The position numbers and the translations under genes are program-made. Positions 59,204 to 64,000 of a DNA stretch of 64,000 nucleotides are shown one piece after another. The notes under the pieces were generated by a model that was given only the letters and a program-made list of their open reading frames with translations, was not told the DNA's origin and searched no databases. Position 1 is the first letter of the stretch. Each line of letters opens with the position of its first letter. Source of the stretch: Agrostemma githago (taxonomy: Eukaryota > Streptophyta > Magnoliopsida > Caryophyllales > Caryophyllaceae); the NCBI GenBank assembly GCA_958450325.1, contig OY288254.1:34977577-35041576 (forward strand), read 5' to 3'.

Positions 59204-62200
59204 TGTAACACCCGTAAAATTTACAACTTTGATATCCGTCCCGTTGCGATTAAATCGACTCTTATCGAGTTTAATAAATTTTATTTCGATCTTCGTATAA
59301 CACTTTAATAAATTTTCGTTCAAAACCAATTTTAATTTCCTTGTTCGCGAGAATTTTAATTAATCTCGAGAAATTGCTATTTAATATTTTTCTACGCGAT
59401 TTCGTATATAATTATTTTCGAAACGTGATTTTAATACTTCTTTCTCATAAACACGTTCTCATATGTTTTCCGTCTTATTATTATTATTATTATTATTATT
59501 TTTTTTTTTTTTTTTTTTAATCGCGAATCGGGCTCAGTTTGTAGCAGACCCGACCATTTCCCTCAACGGACTGAGATATTTTCGTAGTCGGTTGAGAAAG
59601 TAAAAAAAAAACGACTCCTCTATTTCCTTCCTTATCCTGTGGCGGTTTCCCCTTAACCGATTTTGGCAGTTACCCAATCCTCTTTAAACTCCAACCATAT
59701 TCCTCCTCCTATTGTACGTTCTCCTCTCTACTCAAAAAAAAAAAGAACGTAAACAACAACAACAGTCAGTGCACTGTTCTTCATTCTTTTTTTCCGTTTT
59801 CGATCATTCTCTTCATTCCGTGTTCATCTTAATTCAAGGGTAATCATCGAAACCCCTATTCCTCCTTCCTACTTCTCGATTTACGATGCTAATAAGGGTC
59901 TTGTACCTTTTTATATTTTTTTATAGGTTTTCGAGACAACCCCGAGTAAGACGAGTACATTATTGACTCAGATCTTGATTAAGGTAACACGATGATCTCG
60001 GTATTGCTTGATATTTTGTCGTAGTTACATGTATAGAATTTAAGTTTTTGTTTGGCTATTATAGTATGTCATTAATTTTTTTTATTTAAAAGTTTTTTAA
60101 TCGTTAATTTTCAATTATTTCGTTGTTATGTTCGTTTTTACGAGATTAGTGAATAAATCGTTATAATAGTTATTAAATCATAATATTTGGCCGATATACT
60201 AATATAATTTTAAAGTTCCTGCCAAAAAAATAAATTTTACAGATTTCGAGTTTTTGAGTCGTTTAATGGATTTTAACCGATTTCGTACAAAATCAATTTA
60301 AAACCGATTTAATGTTCAAATGCCTAAATTACGTATTTAAATCTGAAATTTTTTTGTGTATGTACATTCTGACCAAATTTAATTTTCTGTAAATTTTCGT
60401 AATTTTTAGAATTTTATAAGTGGGTGAAAAAAAATAAATAGTCCTAAAACACTGTTTATCGTTAAAACCGAATATTCCTTTTAATTTTTGATTTTTATTT
60501 TTAATTCTCGATTCAAAATAAAGTTTCTGATGTTTTCTAACAAAATAATTATTTTAGTGACATTCGGGATTTAATAAAATAAAAAGAGCGATAAATAGTT
60601 ATTTAACCTTTTAAAACGAAACCGATGATTAAAAGACGGTTTTTCCTATTTTTTTTAATTCTGGATTTTTTTTTTAAAAAAAAAAAACTGAAAGGTTTCT
60701 GGAAAATTTTTATTTCCTTGATAAGTTATGATTTTTAACAACCGTGCACAAATCGTTTTGAATTTAGCTTTTATTTTTAATCGTTAACGTTTAATTAACG
60801 CGTTTTCCGTAAAAGCCTTTAAAAACGAGTTTCCAGATTTTGAAAAAAAAATTATTTTCTGGACAGATTGTCTAAATATTAGTTTTAATTATTTATCGTA
60901 ATTTTTACACTATTTTTCGAAGCTTTTAAATGATAGAATCAATTTTTAAGCGAAATCGTGAATAATCGTTAAAACACGATTTTACAGCAACTTATTTAAT
61001 TTTCCAGCAATTTCGAACCTTCTAAAAATTTAACCGTTTCATCTTAAGTCACCCTTTATGTTATTCGAAAATAATTTAAATGTTTAATAAAATAAAGAAG
61101 GTTTAATAAATTACTTTTATAAAGATGATTGTCGTAAAACATTATTTTATACTCGTTCCGTTAAAACTAATAATAATTAGGGAATTTTAGTTTTATATAT
61201 TTTCGAAACACCCTAATTCATAATAATAATAATAATAATACGTTTGTGAAGTATTTCGATATTTCTTATAAACAATTTATACTCGATTTAGAACTTAAAA
61301 ATTGTTAAGGCCGAAAGTAGTAGTTTGCGAAATTAATAATATTTACTTTATAGTTAGAGTAATTACTATTCTCGATATTTTTCTATAACGTTATTTTCAT
61401 CGTATTGTTATTCCGAGAAAATTTCCTGAAATAGAAAAATTCCTAAAATAGAAAGTTTCCTAAATCAGAAAGTTTCCTATATTAGAAAGTTTCCCAAATT
61501 AGAAAGTTTCTTTTTAAGAACGTTTTGTCAACGGCTTTGTTTTGGAGTTATGGAATAAGGATAAGTGTACGGGTAGAGTAATACAGTCTAGGGTATACGT
61601 TTTGCCATCAACTATAAAGCTGATGTGTCTAGTTAGAGACACATTGGTCGTTGAACTGAGCATGGTTTGTGTTCAGGAGTGTGTATATTTTGACCTTAAA
61701 CTTAGATATCGCATCGTGTAAGTCGCCGTCGGGTTAAACTGGATTACGGTTGGTGTCCAGGAGGGGTGTACATTACTTAAGCCAGGACCTCGCTGCACGC
61801 AGTCCTGTTATAGTTGAGTTGCCTAGTTAGAGACTGAAGTCCAATTTGTTTTGACTAAATTCTCGAACCTAGTTTAGTATGATCCTAGTGAAAGTCTATT
61901 CCGTTACACTGATGGACTTCCATAGCGCCGTTATTTTATTGATTGACATGAATTTGCAGGTTAACAATCATTTCGAATTATTTTACCGTATCATTTTAAA
62001 TGTTTTTCATTTTTCAACTATTTTGATATAGTAGTAATTGTGCATTAATATCATGTAATATGGCTGGGAGAACGTCGTCGTTACTCCCCACTGAATTGTG
62101 GCTGTTATGTTTATAACATGGCAGGTATTATCTGTTCGGGTTGTGTGAGCTAACGAGCGGCATTTAATCTTGCGCCGTTGAATTTATTTTCATATTATGG

Positions 62201-62379
62201 TTTGTATGTTAAACATATTTGAGGATTTTAATTTTTGCCCTTTTTATAAAAAGTGGCAGTTGTACCGACTTATACTTTTATTTTTTTTTTTTTAATTAAA
62301 ATTTAGTTATCAGTGTGTTAATCCCAACTAAACAGTGATTCCGCCACTATTTCGCATTAATTTTTTTTAGGGGATTACA
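59204..62379 (+). repeat. 5' LTR of a Tekay-like chromovirus (3176 bp)
   Basis: Starts TGTAACACCCG and ends GGGGATTACA. ATTTA (59199-59203) would be the left target copy. Contains (ATT)n near 59478 and (AAT)n near 61217, a T-run at 59500 and A/T-rich sequence with no genes. The 61550-61910 block matches 34080-34460 of the solo LTR, so these are related families. Confidence 0.88.
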
Positions 62380-62381
62380 GT

Positions 62382-62393
62382 TGGTATCAGAGC
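62382..62393 (+). other. Chromovirus primer-binding site
   Basis: TGGTATCAGAGC two bases after the 5' LTR end, complementary to the initiator Met tRNA. Confidence 0.92.
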
Positions 62394-62570
62394 ATCGTTG
62401 CTCCCGACGCTCACACATGATTTTAGGAAAAATATCAGTAAATTGGTTAAACATTAAATAAGATATTAGTGAGAGATGGGTAGAAACCAAAATAAGGACT
62501 TACTTGTTTAGTTTATATGTTCCTGAACTCAATGATTAGCATTGATTATGTGTTTCTTTTGTGGTTGAAG

Positions 62571-64000
62571 ATGAACGGCCGAACGAACCAGAATGACATC
62601 AATGCTGCGTTTATCAACAACATGAATGCGATGGTGCAAACACTCCAGGAATTGACCAACAGGAACACAAACAACCAGCGACCCTTTAGCTTCTCGCACG
62701 CAGCTGAAGGAATGGCCAAGAGCAAGTTAGAATTTTACGACGGCTCTGTAGATCCTGAAGTCATGAATCGTTGGTTCCGGTTGATGGAGAGGCAATTCGG
62801 GATTTATTCTGCTCCCGAGGACCAGAAGGTGGGCCTGGGCGTGCTTTACTTGTCTGATGAAGCCGATCGATGGTGGAGCCTAGTTGGCCCAACTACCTTG
62901 CAGACTCCGGGTTTTGGTTGGGCTCAATTCAAGATCCTGTTGGAGCGTAGGTTCTATCCCAAGGAGCTAAAGAAGCAAAGAATGAGGGAGTTCAGCAATC
63001 TTGTCCAAGAAAACAACATGACCGTGGCTGAGTACTCGCAACAATTCCATTTCCTGGCGCATTATGCTGAAGGCCTGCTACAAACTGAGGACAATCGAGC
63101 CTTTTATTTCAGAGAGGGGCTCATAGCAGACATTGCACACAATATTCCCAGGGATTTGGAGACTGTACAAGATATCTACAATGCCGCGCTGTTTACCGAG
63201 TCCTCACTGAAGGAAGTCAAGAAAATGGAGACCACTGCTGCTGGCTACAAGAGACCATTCCAATCTTCTGGCAATACCTCTTCTTCATCGAAGAAATTTC
63301 ATTCTTCTGGAGGTCTGAAATATTCCGTTGTTTTCTTTCTTCTTATCTTGTTACATATCAGAATCACATCATATGTTTTACAGGAAAAAGGAACAACTCT
63401 AACTCCCGATTTCAAGACAAGAAGAGCACTGCCTGCTTCAAATGCAAGAAGGATTTCCACCCGGGCAAGAACTGTGACGGCTCTCCCATTGTCTGTTTCA
63501 CCTGCGGAGAACCGGGACATATTTCGACCAGATGTCCGAAGAAGGCTGCAACCAGCGATGCTGTCAACACACCTGCTCGAAAGGGGCGAATATTCTTGAT
63601 GAGCCGAGCCGACGCTGAGGCTAACCCTGACGTAGTTACGGGTATGTTTACGATCTCTGGTGTTAGTGCCTTTATATTATTTGATATTGGTGCCTCCATA
63701 TCCGCTATCTCCTCCAGCTTTGCTTCGAAATTATCTCTTATTCCTTCCCAAGCCGAGCCTATTTCTATCACTCTTCCTTCTGGTGAAATCGTTGCTTGTT
63801 CTAAAGCATATCAAGCTGTTCCTATTCTTTTTGCTGGTATTATCCTTCCTTCGACTCTTCTCGAGTTTCCTCTGGCAGAGTTCGATGTTATTTTGGGCAT
63901 GGATTGGTTATCCCTCTATGATGCAAGATTTCAGTGCCGAGACCAGAAGATTTTTCTGAAGACTCCTAGTGGTTCTCATATTACTTATCGTGGTGGTCGA
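62571..64000 (+). CDS. Chromovirus gag-protease (partial), with a probable gag intron
   Basis: ATG at 62571 is preferred over 62517, because gag homology starts here. The gag core is at residues about 45-230 (KLEFYDGSVDPEVMNRW, YLSDEADRWWSL, FKILLERRFYP). A GT...AG segment at 63313-63383 then interrupts the frame. Removing it joins SSGG to KRNNSNS and keeps the frame open through two zinc-binding clusters (CFKCKKDFHPGKNC, CFTCGEPGHISTRC). The protease follows (LFDIGAS, then FDVILGMDWL) with no stop to 64000. The protease motif has Ile where Ser or Thr is usual. Gag builds the particle and protease cuts the polyprotein. Reverse transcriptase and integrase lie beyond the edge. Confidence 0.88.
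63313..63383 (+). other. Probable 71-bp spliceosomal intron in chromovirus gag
   Basis: Donor GTCTGA, a T-rich body, and acceptor TTTTACAG. Removing it rejoins gag to its zinc knuckles in frame (phase 1). Reading through it leads into another frame that never reaches the knuckles correctly. Confidence 0.65.

Larger units (their letters stand above)
59204..64000 (+). mobile_element. Tekay-like chromovirus, 5' portion, cut by window edge
   Basis: LTR (59204-62379), primer site, leader and a gag-protease frame running off the right edge. Only one LTR is visible. Gag is intact once a probable intron is removed. It lies within the LTR at 58113, itself within an intron of the RPA-like gene. Confidence 0.88.

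Overview
This window is nuclear DNA of a flowering plant. The evidence is spliced genes with GT/AG introns, plant-only protein families (an RLCK-VII kinase, CACTA TNP2 and Transposase_24 proteins, a DUF4283 LINE ORF1), and a dense load of nested plant transposons. A large, repeat-rich eudicot genome fits best. The Tat/Ogre-type elements and frequent TACGGAGTA strings hint at Caryophyllales, but that is only an inference. Nothing bacterial, organellar or CRISPR-like was seen.

Layout. 1-11458 is a rearranged Tat/Ogre-like LTR retrotransposon, mostly on the minus strand. It has a partial LTR (1-800), a gag-only internal region split by an L1-type LINE (3701-8447), and a head-to-head junction near 10255 with a plus-strand LTR half ending at 11458. 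11459-46696 is the right part of an autonomous-type CACTA (En/Spm) transposon. It carries a broken TNP2-like transposase gene (DUF4218 then DUF4216 regions), a broken Transposase_24-like second gene, subterminal repeats and the right terminal inverted repeat. Three unrelated elements sit in the TNP2 gene: a small CACTA (12041-14305, TSD ATA) holding a 5S rRNA-like piece; a chromovirus-type solo LTR (15255-34930, TSD GATGC); and a nearly full-length minus-strand Tekay/Del-like chromovirus (35013-44215, TSD TGAGT). The solo LTR is itself split by a Copia-type element (15975-31877, TSD GTTTC), which is split by a very young non-coding Tat-like element (20128-28848, TSD ACAAT).

Right of the CACTA are two Stowaway-like MITEs, a solo Tat-like LTR (47391-49631), and the best host gene in the window: a five-exon receptor-like cytoplasmic kinase of the PBL27 type (50893-54711) with a long acidic Glu/Asn/Ser-rich tail. 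After an intergenic stretch with MITEs and a hAT element (56361-56979, TSD CTTGTGAG) comes the 5' part of a replication protein A-like gene (57508-58051). Its next intron was hit by another Tat-like LTR (from 58113), itself split by a chromovirus (59204 to the window end) whose gag appears to hold a 71-bp spliceosomal-type intron.

How the parts relate. Only the kinase and the RPA-like fragment look like host genes. Everything else is mobile DNA in successive layers. The order given by the target-site duplications agrees with LTR divergence seen by eye: the innermost element has about ten differences over 2.4 kb, the Copia element around it about eight over 730 bp, and the separate chromovirus clearly more. 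The coding elements are decayed by premature stops (mostly TAG) and one-base frameshifts, so present activity would depend on proteins supplied from elsewhere.
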